Below are positions 1 through 9,700 of a DNA stretch of 64,000 nt, in pieces (within the stretch, counting starts at the first letter, position 1; each line of letters opens with the position of its first letter). The notes under the pieces are model-generated. The model saw only the letters and a list, made by a program, of their open reading frames with translations, ran no database searches and was not told the DNA's origin. This stretch comes from JADLGL01 sp963732865 (GTDB lineage Bacteria > Pseudomonadota > Alphaproteobacteria > Rhizobiales > Kaistiaceae). The stretch is taken from NCBI GenBank assembly GCA_963732865.1, contig CAVTBC010000002.1, positions 1-64,000 on the forward strand, given 5' to 3'. Both the position numbers and the translations under genes were made by a program.

Positions 1-1
1 C

Positions 2-415
2 GGCAATCTCGACGCCCAGCGCGACTGGGGCCATGCGCGCGACTATGTCGAGGGAATGTGGCGGATCCTCCAGCAGGACCAGGCGGACGACTACGTCCTC
101 GCCACCGGCGAGATGCATTCGGTGCGCGAGTTCGTTGAACGCGCGTTTGCCCTCACGGATAGAGATATCGAGTGGAGCGGCTCGGGGACCGACGAAGTCG
201 GCCGCGACATGCGCAGCGGTGACATCCTCGTTCGCGTTGATCCCGACTATTATCGACCCGCCGAGGTGGATCAACTGCTCGGCGACGCAACGAAGGCAAG
301 AGAAAGGCTCGGCTGGCATCACCAGACGACTTTCGGAGAACTTGTATCGGAAATGGTGACCGCTGATCTCGCAACAGTCGCGTCCGAGCAACGACGCAAT
401 CAGCGTCACGAATAG
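2..415 (+). CDS. gmd: GDP-mannose 4,6-dehydratase, C-terminal part (cut by window edge)
   Basis: The reading frame is open from base 2 and starts in the conserved segment GNLDAQRDWGHARDYVEGMW, followed by the family's LATGEMHSVREF segment and a C-terminal RPAEVDQLLGDATKAR-type block. These are hallmarks of GDP-mannose 4,6-dehydratase, which makes GDP-4-keto-6-deoxymannose from GDP-mannose in the cytoplasm. About 137 residues are visible; the Rossmann part lies upstream of the window. The next gene, 108 bases on, encodes the following step of GDP-L-fucose synthesis, which strengthens the call. Confidence 0.93.
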   Translation, partial: GNLDAQRDWGHARDYVEGMWRILQQDQADDYVLATGEMHSVREFVERAFALTDRDIEWSGSGTDEVGRDMRSGDILVRVDPDYYRPAEVDQLLGDATKARERLGWHHQTTFGELVSEMVTADLATVASEQRRNQRHE

Positions 416-510
416 CGTTCACGCTGTTCTATTGGTGGGCCGTCTTAGTTGGCGACAAGGGATGTCCGGGGCCGGCGACCAGCGAAACCTCGACCGAGCA
501 AACCCATCCA

Positions 511-516
511 AGGGAA
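511..516 (+). promoter_or_regulatory. Ribosome binding site that decides the fcl start
   Basis: AGGGAA lies 7 bases before the ATG at 524. The longer open frame begins with a TTG at 449 that has no comparable site, and the extra 25 residues precede the conserved dinucleotide-binding start of the family. Confidence 0.6.
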
Positions 517-523
517 CAACGAT

Positions 524-1501
524 ATGACCAGCGCAACGCCCTATAAACTAGCCGGGAAACGCGTATGGGTCGCCGGTCACGCCGGCATGGTCGGCTCGGC
601 TTTGGTCAGGCGACTGCAAGGGGAAGACTGCAAGGTCGTGACAGCGAATCGGGCGACCGTCGATCTTAGGGATCGGGCAGCAGTCATTGATTGGATAGGC
701 AAGGCCAAGCCGCACGCGATCTTCCTGGCGGCCGCGAAGGTAGGTGGCATCATGGCGAACGCCAACCTCCCCGGCGAATTCCTCTATGACAATCTGGCAA
801 TCGAGATAAACGTCATTGAGGCTGCGCGGCGGATTGGGGTTGAGAAGCTCTTGTTCCTCGGGTCGAGCTGCATCTACCCGAAATATGCCCCACAGCCGAT
901 TGCCGAAGACGCGCTACTGACCGGACCGTTGGAGCCGACAAATCAATGGTACGCTGTCGCAAAGATCGCCGGTCTAAAACTGGCCGAGGCCTACTATGCG
1001 CAGTATGGCTGCCAGTTCATTTCGGCAATGCCGACGAACCTCTATGGGCCGGGCGACAATTTCGACCTCGACAGCAGCCATGTCCTCCCCGCCCTCATTC
1101 GCAAGGTCCACGACGCGCGGCTTGCCCACGATGACCATGTCGTCATTTGGGGCACCGGAAGCCCGCTGCGCGAATTCATGCATGTTGACGACTGCGCCGA
1201 TGCCCTCGTCTTCCTGATGAAGAATTTCTCGGCGCCCGGATTTGTCAATGTCGGGACTGGATCGGAGATATCGATCCTGGAACTGGCACAGCTCATCGCT
1301 ACCGTTGCAGGGTTCCGGGGACACATTGAGCGCGACGAGAGCAAGCCCGACGGAACGCCGCGAAAGTTGCTCGACAACTCGAAGCTGCGTGCTCTCGGCT
1401 GGTCACCCTCGATCGCCCTGGAGGATGGGGTTGCCGACGTCTATCACTGGTATGAGAAGCAAGCGATCGGACGACCTCTGCATGACCGCTCGCGGGCGTA
1501 A
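524..1501 (+). CDS. fcl: GDP-L-fucose synthase (GDP-4-keto-6-deoxymannose epimerase/reductase)
   Basis: The product is 325 residues, the usual size for the family. It opens with a Rossmann NAD(P)-binding loop (VAGHAGMVGSALV), has the conserved SSCIYP segment and the short-chain dehydrogenase catalytic pair in WYAVAK (Tyr and Lys), and ends with a substrate-binding domain containing FMHVDD. It epimerises and reduces the Gmd product to GDP-L-fucose. It sits directly downstream of gmd on the same strand, so the two probably form one operon feeding a fucose-containing exopolysaccharide, capsule or O-antigen. The start at ATG 524 is preferred over TTG 449 because of the ribosome binding site. The gene symbol could equally be wcaG. 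Confidence 0.95.
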   Translation: MTSATPYKLAGKRVWVAGHAGMVGSALVRRLQGEDCKVVTANRATVDLRDRAAVIDWIGKAKPHAIFLAAAKVGGIMANANLPGEFLYDNLAIEINVIEAARRIGVEKLLFLGSSCIYPKYAPQPIAEDALLTGPLEPTNQWYAVAKIAGLKLAEAYYAQYGCQFISAMPTNLYGPGDNFDLDSSHVLPALIRKVHDARLAHDDHVVIWGTGSPLREFMHVDDCADALVFLMKNFSAPGFVNVGTGSEISILELAQLIATVAGFRGHIERDESKPDGTPRKLLDNSKLRALGWSPSIALEDGVADVYHWYEKQAIGRPLHDRSRA

Positions 1502-1688
1502 CGGAACGAGCGTCGTCGCGCCACTCCGCCGCTGGCGCTGGACTAGTGACCTGGTTTCCGGGTCGGATGCTTGCTCGTACTGTTGACGCGGCGCTGCCAA
1601 AAGTCGGTCCTGGTCGCACACTCCACGGGGGGTGTCAGCCGGACCAAGCGTGCGTTAGGTCGATGCAGCGCGATGAGGCACAAGGTCG

Positions 1689-2453
1689 ATGCTCTCAAAG
1701 GTCCTTCCGCTAGCCATCTATCCGATCGGCATAGCCCTCATTCTGGGCCTGATGGCGTTCGTCCTGACCTTCCGCTCTCGGCGGCGCATGCAACGGCTAG
1801 TGCTGTTGGCGCTGCTGACCCTGCTCTGGATCTCTTCCATGCCGCGCTTCGCCGACTGGGCAATCGGCGGCCTCGAGGCAGCTTACCTCGGCTACTCGAG
1901 TGATGGAGCTCCCAACGCTGATGTTGCCATTCTTCTGGGCGGCGCCCTCAGCGACGCGCCAGCGTCCGGGCAACCGGATGTCAACGACGCCGTCGACCGG
2001 GTACTGCTAGCCGCGCGACTATACCGGGCAGGAAAAGTGTCAATGATATTGGTGAGTGGCGGCAACCTCGACTGGAATTCCGCCGGGGTCCCGGAAGCCC
2101 AAATGATCGCGGACTTGCTCGTTGAGCTTGGCGTCCCTCGAACGGCCCTGGTCCTGGAAAACAGCAGCCGGGACACCCACGAGAATGCGGTCAATTGCGC
2201 GGCCATTGTGGCAGCCAATGGATGGGGAGAGGCGCTGCTCGTGACATCGGCCTGGCACATGCCCCGGGCGGTCGCTGCCTTCGAGGAGGCTGGTGTCAGC
2301 GTCATTCCCGCGCCAACCGACTTTCGCAATCATGCCGCCGCCCCGTTGACCGTGCTCGACTTCCTGCCCGATGCGGACGCCTTGGCAAGAACGACGACCG
2401 CCATCAAAGAATGGATCGGCCTTCTCTACTACCGAATTCGCGGCTGGGCTTGA
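1689..2453 (+). CDS. YdcF/ElyC-like membrane protein (DUF218 family)
   Basis: 254 residues. The N-terminus carries two hydrophobic segments (about residues 5-28 and 36-52), followed by a DUF218 domain with the typical AILLGGAL, ILVSGGN, LENSSRDTHENA and LLVTSAWHMPRA blocks. Members of this family sit in the inner membrane with the domain outside and have been linked to envelope polysaccharide metabolism; the exact reaction here is unknown. The gene follows the fucose genes on the same strand after a 187-base gap, so a role in the same polysaccharide pathway is plausible but inferred. The ATG is preceded by a weak AAGG. Confidence 0.8.
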   Translation: MLSKVLPLAIYPIGIALILGLMAFVLTFRSRRRMQRLVLLALLTLLWISSMPRFADWAIGGLEAAYLGYSSDGAPNADVAILLGGALSDAPASGQPDVNDAVDRVLLAARLYRAGKVSMILVSGGNLDWNSAGVPEAQMIADLLVELGVPRTALVLENSSRDTHENAVNCAAIVAANGWGEALLVTSAWHMPRAVAAFEEAGVSVIPAPTDFRNHAAAPLTVLDFLPDADALARTTTAIKEWIGLLYYRIRGWA

Positions 2454-2528
2454 ACGGGCTGCCTGTCCGCGCGGGCCGAGAGTAGATAAAGTGCTGATGC
2501 TCGACGAGCATGGCGGAAGCGTCGAGAG

Positions 2529-2996
2529 CTACTCCCCTGATACACTCGCCGAGACATCACGATTTGTCTCGCGAACGCCACTCCCGCCTTTCGCCTTAGA
2601 TAATACCTCGGTCAATTCTTCCGCGAGCGTCTTGTCGAACACCACTTCGCGTCCACCCGACATGTCGCGAACCGTACGCATGAACTCGCGTTCGTTTGCC
2701 GTCAGCACCATGCCAAAGATGGCGTTCACAGCTGCGTAGCGTTCCGGCCAATACTCCTCAACGACAATGCGGAACAACAGCGCCGGATCGAGCTCCAATG
2801 CCGCGGCCAAGGCCGGGATACGTTCGAACGGCACACCGGTCTCCCCGGACTTTATCATCGATATGATGTTGGGTGTGTTGTACCCAGCTTCCCGGGCAAT
2901 TTGGCGCTGTGTCTTTCGACCTTTTAGAGCCTCGATCTGCTTTGACACCAGCTTGGCGGTGCGGCCTCCTCGATGGTCTGACAGTGCGGGTTTCAT
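2529..2996 (-). CDS. XRE-type helix-turn-helix regulator
   Basis: 155 residues. Residues about 25-70 form a Cro/C1-like helix-turn-helix: TQRQIAREAGYNTPNIISMIKSGE, followed by PFERIPALAAALELDP, the usual closing helix of XRE proteins. The C-terminal 80 residues are acidic-helical and unrecognised. AAGGAAAACGA directly before the ATG is a good ribosome binding site. It is likely a DNA-binding repressor; its operator and target are not evident. It lies between the polysaccharide genes and a ParG-like protein in a mosaic region. Confidence 0.75.
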   Translation of the reverse strand: MKPALSDHRGGRTAKLVSKQIEALKGRKTQRQIAREAGYNTPNIISMIKSGETGVPFERIPALAAALELDPALLFRIVVEEYWPERYAAVNAIFGMVLTANEREFMRTVRDMSGGREVVFDKTLAEELTEVLSKAKGGSGVRETNRDVSASVSGE

Positions 2997-3305
2997 TCGT
3001 TTTCCTTAAGCTGGGGCCCTCGCGATGCTAGCGCGATCGTCTGATTGAGATATAGCGCCCGCACGTTGGGGCGATGCTGGGATCTCTCTCTTGCCGGCAA
3101 ACGCAGAACGAAACGACCCGCACAACGATCGCCCGTCTTTGCGACCACCCACCGGTCAGCCCGTTGGGACGGCAGTAGCTTGCGGCGTCTCCCGACCCGC
3201 TCCTCGAACGCCCGCATGCCCCAACGCCGCCTTGGGGGACAGTTTATCCCCCCTCGTTAGAATTGAACCAATCAGATCCGAGCTAGCACAAACATGGGCG
3301 CATCC
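2997..3305. other. Gap between XRE and RHH genes
   Basis: Both flanking genes point left, so this stretch holds the XRE promoter and the 3' flank of the RHH gene. Short open frames in it have no recognisable features. I see no gene. Confidence 0.4.
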
Positions 3306-3734
3306 TCACGGCCGAAGACGATGCTTTTCCTTCCACGCATGGAAAGCTTCTTCTAGTAATTGCTTCATCGTGATACCGCGAGCTGCGGCCGTCGTCTTGA
3401 TCTCGAGATGTAAGCTCTTGAATACCTTGAAATTCATACACTTGGTTTCTTCGGGCGGAGTTTCAGTGCCTTTGACATGCTGCGGCTTTGCTAGCTCGGG
3501 ATCGACCTCTCGCCTTGCAATTGATGCCCTTGACTGGTGAGGCTCAATCAGATCGAGCGTATCTCGCGCCGCCGTATTAGGCAGGAATGAGGGCGCTTGC
3601 GCGGCAATCGACGTCAAGAGGGACCGGAGGATCGATGTCCGGCGAAGAGCAATTCGCAAGATTGTAGTTTGGCAACCGGCCAAAAACTCAATGATCGTTG
3701 AATTCGCTGAACGCGATCCGGTAAGATCAGTCAT
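3306..3734 (-). CDS. Ribbon-helix-helix protein with ParG-like C-terminus
   Basis: 142 residues from the ATG at 3734, chosen because AAGGAAGAC lies just upstream. An in-frame ATG 13 codons earlier has no such site. The last ~43 residues read MNFKVFKSLHLEIKTTAA followed by RGITMKQLLEEAFHAW, the beta-strand/helix/helix pattern of ParG and related partition or antitoxin ribbon-helix-helix proteins. The first ~95 residues are low in recognisable motifs. Such proteins bind operators as dimers, often on plasmids or integrated elements, but no ParA or toxin partner is visible nearby. Base composition upstream (3.74-3.88 kb) is AT-richer than the surroundings. Confidence 0.6.
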   Translation of the reverse strand: MTDLTGSRSANSTIIEFLAGCQTTILRIALRRTSILRSLLTSIAAQAPSFLPNTAARDTLDLIEPHQSRASIARREVDPELAKPQHVKGTETPPEETKCMNFKVFKSLHLEIKTTAAARGITMKQLLEEAFHAWKEKHRLRP

Positions 3735-4016
3735 GTCTTCTTTCCTTTCTTTCGGTGCTGTATCTTCAGTCAATACTTACTTCCGCAGTAACGATATTCC
3801 ACTTTTACTCCTTCGAGCTATATCTGTTTTCAACCGACTGTCACCAGCAAATGGTCTTTTTTGCCCCGATTAGAGACGGCGCCTTCAGCAACGCGTCGCG
3901 CTCGCCCGCGCGCTCGCGCACAGCCGAAACTGATCCTTCTCGACGAGCCCTTCGCTGCCCTGGATGCCGATTTGCGCGAAAGCACACGGAAGGCCGTCGC
4001 CGAGATCCTGTCGGGG

Positions 4017-4024
4017 GCTGGCGT
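4017..4024 (+). repeat. Left target-site duplication GCTGGCGT
   Basis: The octamer GCTGGCGT abuts the left end of the IS256-type element and is repeated exactly at 5398-5405 on the right side. Eight bases is the usual duplication for the IS256 family. Confidence 0.85.
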
Positions 4025-4053
4025 GGTGACGTCCCTGAACGTGGTGTAGCTGG
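4025..4053 (+). repeat. Left terminal inverted repeat of IS256-type element
   Basis: Pairs with the reverse complement of 5369-5397. The inner 13 bases (GTGGTGTAGCTGG) are identical and the outer part is imperfect. Confidence 0.8.
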
Positions 4054-4125
4054 GTAGCGCGGTGGTCATCGGCGCTTTCCGGTAGGGTCTGGTTGTCGAC
4101 ACCAACCTGACTGGAAGGACCACCG

Positions 4126-5330
4126 ATGACCGACGACATGATGAACCTGCGCGCGCTCGTGGAGAAGAGCGCCGGACGCCGATCTGCTGCGCGAGATGAT
4201 CGGCTTTGCCGCCGAGCGGCTGATGGAGATGGAGGTGGGCGCGGCGACCGGCGCCGCCTATGGCGAGAAGATCGCCGCTACGGACGCGCCCAGCGCAATG
4301 GCTACCGCGACCGGGACTGGGAGACGCGGGCCGGCACCGTCGAGCTGCGCATCCCGAAGCTGCGGAAGGGCTGCTACTTCCCGGGCTTCCTCGAGCCGCG
4401 GCGGATGGCCGAGAAGGCGCTGACGGCGGTGATCCAGGAGGCCTATGTCCAGGGCATCTCGACGCGCTCGGTCGACGACCTGGTCAAGGCGATGGGCATG
4501 ACGCGGGATCTCGAAGAGCCAGGTCAGCCGGCTCGTGCGAGGAGATCGACGGCAAGGTGAAGGCCTTCCTCGAGCGCCCGATCGAAGGCGACTGGCCCTA
4601 TCTGTGGATCGACGCCACCTACCTCAAGGTCCGCCGCGGCGGCCGCATCGTCTCGGTCGCCGTCATCATCGCCGTCGGCGTCAACACCGACGGCCGGCGC
4701 GAGGTGCTGGGCATGGAGATCGGCACCTCCGAGGCCGAGCCGATCTGGACCGAGTTCCTGCGCAAGCTGACCCGCCGCGGCCTGCGGGGCGTGAAGCTGG
4801 TCGTCTCCGACGCCCATGAGGGCCTCAAGGCCGCCGTCACCAAGGTTCTCTCGGCCACCTGGCAGCGCTGCCGCGTCCACTTCATGAGGAACGTGCTGGC
4901 GCATGCCGGCAAGAGCGGCCGGCGCGTCGTCTCGGCCTTCATCGCCACCGCCTTCGCCCAGGAGACGCCCGAGGCCGCGAGCGCCCAGTGGCGCGCCGTC
5001 GCCGACCAGATCCGGCCGAAGGTGCCCAAGCTCGCCGCCATCCTGGACGACGCCGAGCCGGACGTGCTCGCCTACATGACCTTCCCGAAGGAACATCGGG
5101 CAAAGCTGCATCGCACGAACCCGATCGAGCGCCTCAACGGCGAGATCAAGCGGCGCACCGATGTCGTCGGCATCTTCCCCAACGAAGACGCCATCACCCG
5201 CCTCGTCGGCGCGCTGCTGCTCGAACAAAACGACGAATGGGCCGTCCAGCGCGCCCGCTACATGACGCTGGAAAGCGTCGGCCAGTTGAGCGATGATCCT
5301 CTCATCAGCCTGCCAGCCGTGGCACGCTGA
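4126..5330 (+). pseudogene. IS256-family transposase, frameshifted
   Basis: The transposase starts MTDDMMNLRALVEKSA, then needs a series of +1 shifts to stay homologous: near 4173, 4271, 4289, 4509 and 4542. From about 4545 it runs cleanly to the stop through the mutator-type catalytic core: WIDATYLKV and VVSDAHEGLKAA carry the two catalytic Asp residues, HRTNPIERLNGEIKRRTDVVGIFPNE the Glu, with the C/H-rich WQRCRVHFMRN between. About 400 residues when reconstructed, normal for the family. All five lesions are single-base gains within the first 420 bases. Confidence 0.88.
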
Positions 5331-5368
5331 TCAGCCGGCCATGCCGGAGAGCACGGCGACCAATGCCG

Positions 5369-5397
5369 CCAGCTACACCACTCGGCGGGACACCATC
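5369..5397 (-). repeat. Right terminal inverted repeat of IS256-type element
   Basis: Reverse complement matches 4025-4053, with CCAGCTACACCAC as the perfect core. Confidence 0.8.
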
Positions 5398-5405
5398 GCT
5401 GGCGT
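5398..5405 (+). repeat. Right target-site duplication GCTGGCGT
   Basis: Exact copy of 4017-4024, directly abutting the right terminal repeat. Confidence 0.85.
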
Positions 5406-5715
5406 CACGACGATCCTCGTCACGCACGACCACACCGAAGGGCTTTCCTTCGCAGATCAGATTGCGGTCCTGCGCAGCGGACGGCTTTTGCAGGTCAGTT
5501 CGCGTGACGTGTATGAAGCGCCGGTCAACGAAGACACAGCCGAGTTCCTCGGGCCGGCGATCGTAGTCGACGGCACGATCAGCAGCGGTTGGGCCGTCTG
5601 CAGCCTCGGCCGCATTGCCATCGACCCGGCCAACCAGCCTGGCCCGGCCCAAATCACGCTGAGGCCGGAACAGGTTCAGCTTCTGCCGGTTCCCTCCGAA
5701 GGCCCCAAACAGCGG

Positions 5716-5898
5716 GTGCCGTTCATCATCTCTGAACTCGGCATCAACGCCGATCCATTCGTGCTCCATCTCTACGCGGCCCTGGCCGAGAACAAGCGAC
5801 GACTGATCTCGCAGCGAACCACCGCAGCACTTGCCGCCCGGAAGGCACAGGCAACACAACTGGGCAATCGCCCCAACATCGCTGAGGCAGGTGCGTGA
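5716..5898 (+). pseudogene. Serine recombinase (resolvase) fragment fused to the ABC relic
   Basis: The same open frame that carries the ABC tail changes character at about residue EGPKQR and becomes VPFIISELG, then DPFVLHLYAALAENKRRLISQRTTAALAARKAQ and GNRPNIAEAGA. That is the end of the catalytic domain and the long E-helix of resolvase/invertase-type serine recombinases. The DNA-binding domain and the catalytic serine region are missing. About 60 residues survive, ending at TGA 5896-5898. It is a recombination scar, not a functional enzyme. Confidence 0.75.
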
Positions 5899-6720
5899 CC
5901 AACCGGGTGGAGTCTTCGTTCTGACGGCGTGAGACTGCCGCCCTGTCGCCGCCGTTGGTTAGCGGCCGGAGATCCTTCTCCGCTTCGACGGCGCTTTGCT
6001 TTGTGCGCAGGCGCGACCGCGCCAACACGCTAGGCTCGTAACACCGATCGACTGTTACGACTCGCCGCTGTCTTGCCCGTCTAACTCATTGATTTTATTG
6101 TCATATATGGCAATGGCTGGGGGACTATGAATCCCACGCCCAGCGTCGCCGCGGGAAAACCCACGGCCAGACCCAGTAGGAAGACCAACAGGGCCATCAG
6201 CCCATTCGAGAGGAAGCTACCCTCGCCAGAATCGAAGCGCTCGTGCCGAGGCTGCGAGCCCCTAGCTTCCGGTCTCGCGGGTGCTTTCATGGCCGCTGGT
6301 TGATCGTTCGGGGCAAGTTCTCAGCGAAGCTACCTACCGCGACGACGCATAGCCTATCTACCGCCACGACGAGTTCCTCATTGCGGGGCACTGTGACTTC
6401 GCTTGCGTGACAGTGACTCAGCTAGGACCCCCTCATGCCGCGCTGACTAGCCCAATGAGACTTCTTGAGCAGGATTGGCATGACTTTCGACTTCGCCAGA
6501 TTCAGAAACGCATTTGAAACTATGGACTATCGGGCCTGGATAGATTTCTACGCTGCCGGAAGTCCGCCAAGCGCCAGAAGCGGCTGTTCGCCTGAACTCA
6601 CTTCGGCATCGCCGGCAAACGGTAGTGACCCTGCTTTTTGAGGTAGCTGCAGTAGTGTGCTCAGATGTCTCCACAACGCCGAGATCAGGCCGAGGTGGTG
6701 AGGGTGATGGACGCAGCGCC
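5899..6720. other. Non-coding, decayed stretch downstream of the recombinase scar
   Basis: About 820 bases with no gene I can defend. The segment 6087-6150 is AT-rich and then reads TGGCTGGGGGACTATGAATC, which resembles the reverse complement of a tRNA 3' end, but no whole tRNA folds around it. A hydrophobic 69-codon frame (6081-6290, minus) is listed separately. Confidence 0.4.
6081..6290 (-). CDS. Possible small membrane peptide
   Basis: A 69-codon frame whose residues about 29-60 are strongly hydrophobic (LMALLVFLLGLAVGFPAATLGVGFIV), compatible with one or two membrane passes. The N-terminal half is Arg/Pro/Gly-rich like random GC-rich coding. No family is recognised and no clear ribosome binding site is seen. 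It may be a chance frame. Confidence 0.2.
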   Translation of the reverse strand: MKAPARPEARGSQPRHERFDSGEGSFLSNGLMALLVFLLGLAVGFPAATLGVGFIVPQPLPYMTIKSMS

Positions 6721-9700
6721 TCAATGCTGGTTGAGAACGATGGTACGGGTGTCACCAGGGCGAATGGTGACATCGCGTGCGGTACCCGCGCCGCCGGCAT
6801 CGACGACATAGGTCCCCGGCGGCAGTTCGATCGGTGCGCCGCCTACCGTGCCCTCGCCCACCCTGGCCCCTGTTGTGTCGAAGACCGAGTAGGTGATCGT
6901 CGTCGCCTCGCGCACGGCGGCACCAAGCCCCTGTTGGTCGCCCGCGTCGAAATAGGCTCCCGCCCCAGCCGCCGCCCAGCTCTGAAGCAGGGCGCGCGTC
7001 TGCTGATCGTCGACGGCGAAGCCGACTATGTTGAGCCGGACATCAACGCCCTGATCGCGCAGCCGCTGGATTTCGGCGAACGGATCGCCACCGCATGTCT
7101 CGTCGCCGTCCGTAACGAGCACGATGATGCGTGTCCCGGTAACAGCGGCGAGGTCGTCCCCAACTTGGTGCAATGTGGCCGCGATGGAGGTCCGGGCTAG
7201 GTTCACGGATTCAACGCGGCCGACAGCGGCAACAAAAGCGGATCGGTCGAGGGGACCCAGCGGCAGCAGCAGTTCGTTCTCGCATGATCCTGGGCGGTCA
7301 TTGCCGAAGACGCGCAGCTCCACGGGCAAGCCCTCGGGGAGCACCGTCTGACCGAGGTCGCTCAGCGCCGCCTTGGCCACGTCGATGCGCCGGCTGTTGC
7401 CGAGCCGCTGCAGCATGCTGCCGGAGGCATCTAGAATGATCGCCATCGCCAACGGTACGTTCCCCGCCTGCGGCGGCGCGGCGACGGGGCCGGCGACCGG
7501 CGCTTGATCGAAGCGGACGATCAGAGCACCCGGGCGAGGAGGCGTGGTGTCGGCGGCAAGCGTGAACGCATAGTCCGCCGGCCGATCTAGCCACGCGGCG
7601 AGGCGTCCGAATGCGATCTCGCTGTCACCGTGCGAGGCGAAACGGGACACGGTGCCGCCTGCCGCTCCAGCCCAGTCGGACATGATGCTCGCCTCCGCGC
7701 GGGCGCGAACGGGATCGTTGTCGGCCGGTAGGTACAGCGCGAACACTTGGACGTGGGCCTGATCGAGGCTTTGCCACAGTTGCTCGTTCTTGTAGGCGCC
7801 TGAATAGGCGGCGTCAGTGACGATCACCACCGCGCGGTCGCCAACCCGCTGAGCCAATTGCTGGGCCGCGTAAAGCATCGCATTCTCAGAGTCGCTTGAG
7901 CTGTCCCGCAAGGGGTAGGCGTTGAGCGCGCCGAAAACGCTGCCGGTACTTCCCGTCCATCCGTCCATCAAAAACGAGCTGGCCTCGCCGCGGAACGGCA
8001 GGAGGTTGATCTCTTCGAGGTCAGGGCGGAGCCTCCATGCCAATTGGCGTATCATGCGCGCGACCGAAGGATAGAGCCCGCCGACGCTGGCGCTGGTGTC
8101 CCAGCTGACGACGACCGAGGCGGGGGGCTGTGTGACCCGTACCCGCCAATGTCCCGGCTCGGCGGCGGCGACCAGAAGTCCGGGCGTTGCGGGATCCGTC
8201 TCAAACGGGATCTCGCGGTCGTCGTCGCCGACCAGCGTCAGCGCCACCCGTGGTGCGAGCCCCTCCGCAAAGTCCGCCCTGATCGTACGCGTCCCTTCCG
8301 GCAGGTCGACCGCATACCAGGTCTCGACGATGCCGCGTTGAACCCGGCCGTCGGCCTCGTCCCCCAGAGCGAGCGGAGTGGCAGCAAGGGGGTCGTGGCT
8401 GACGTCGGGAAATTCCGGCGGAAGCTGCGGCGCGATTGTCGCCTCATATGGCCCGGATCTGGCCAGGTCGCCCCAGGCGCCGAGCACGGACGGCCCAGGC
8501 GCTTCGCGAACTTCGATGTGGTCGGGCATGGTCAACCTTCCGGTGCCGAGCGCAACGACGTGGAACGCAAGGGCACGCACCCAGGTTGGAGCGGCCAGAG
8601 TGAATTGTGCGGCGGCACTGGGGCCATTCACCTGCCAGCGTCCCAGCGACACCCACGGGCCAAGAGGGCCGTCGATGCTCGCGGAAACCTCGACCTCGCC
8701 GATGCGTTCGTCGGCGGGGGTATCCGACCGGTCGACCCAGGTGAGAGCGGAAATCTGCGCGGCTCGGTTGTCGAGGAACCCGATGACAAAAGAAGGGTCG
8801 ACGGCGTGATCGGCGGGCAGGATGACTGCGCGATCGCCGGGCCAGACCGCGTCCTCTCCGGTCAGCGACTGATCGCCGAATCCGGCAAAGCGGATTACGT
8901 GCCCGCCTAGTGCCGTGGCGGCAACGTCGAAGCCAGACGGTTCGAGGATGAATGTCGGGTCGGCGATGACTTCGAATTCGGCCAGCCGCGGCCTGTCGAT
9001 CGACGGCCCGCCCTGGGCCGACAGTGGCACCAGACGGACCGAGTTCGCGAGGATCGTGGCAGGGAAAGGGAAGGACTGCTGGACCGCCTGCGGAGACATC
9101 CGGCCTTCGAGTACCCGCACGAACGGCCCGCCGTCACTGGATACCTCAATGGCAAAGTCGGCGAGCCGCTCCAGCGGCGATCCGCCCTGCGGGGGCTGGA
9201 GAATGACACCGGCAATGGGGATCGGGCGTTGGCCGGCCAGCGCAACGACCGGGGCCGCATCGACCGACAGACGCACCCCGTCGGTGTCGACGACGTCGTC
9301 GAACAGGCCAGTCATGGAGGGGTCGGCCGCGACTGCGCCTAGCGCGCTCCAAGCAACGTTGATACCGCCCAGCAGCGAAGGCGGCAGCAGGTCGAACGGG
9401 TGGGGATTGGTCGGGCGGTACCCCGGTCTCGACCGGAACGAGTGTGTGTGTCATCGCCGCTGGCGAAGTACCGTCTGATAGCGCGACGTCGACATAGACC
9501 GGCGTGTCATCGCGCGCGTCGGCGGCAATCTCGAGCGTCACGGGAAGCTCGACCGCAGCGCCGGGGCCAATGACGATTTCTTCGGGCAGGCCGTCTACCC
9601 GCCATCGCTCGTCGCCCACCCACGCGGCGGTCCGCAGTGTCAGCGTCGCCTTTGCCAGATTGTGCGCGATCAGGATCCCCGCAAGCCGCTGCGCCACGGG

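Larger units (their letters stand above)
4025..5397 (+). mobile_element. IS256-family insertion sequence (1373 bp, transposase broken)
   Basis: The element is bounded by 29-base imperfect terminal inverted repeats (about 21 of 29 positions match, with a perfect GTGGTGTAGCTGG core) and by the GCTGGCGT duplication. It carries one transposase gene of the IS256 type. The intact ends and duplication point to a simple insertion into the ABC ATPase gene, with no later rearrangement at its borders. Its own transposase is frameshifted, so movement would need a transposase supplied in trans. Confidence 0.9.
3883..5711 (+). pseudogene. ABC-transporter ATPase relic, interrupted by an IS256-type element
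   Basis: The left piece (3883-4024) starts inside the ABC signature region (LQQRVALARAL), continues after a one-base deletion near 3926 into Walker B (LILLDEPFAALDADLRE), and stops at the insertion element. The right piece (5406 to about 5711) resumes with TTILVTHDHTEGLSFADQIAVL, the H-loop region, then a TOBE-like tail (ITLRPEQVQLLP). Removing the element and one 8-bp duplication joins the halves in frame as SGAGVTTILVTHDH. The resemblance is to iron(III), putrescine or thiamine importer ATPases. The Walker A half is absent upstream, so the gene was already 5'-truncated or deleted. Confidence 0.85.

Noticed and set aside
6625..8910. Long plus-strand open frames opposite the VWA gene (for example 8044-8910)
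   Set aside because: They are antisense to the clearly conserved minus-strand VWA and discoidin-like sequence; high GC keeps all frames open, and the translations look like random Arg/Pro/Gly-rich sequence.
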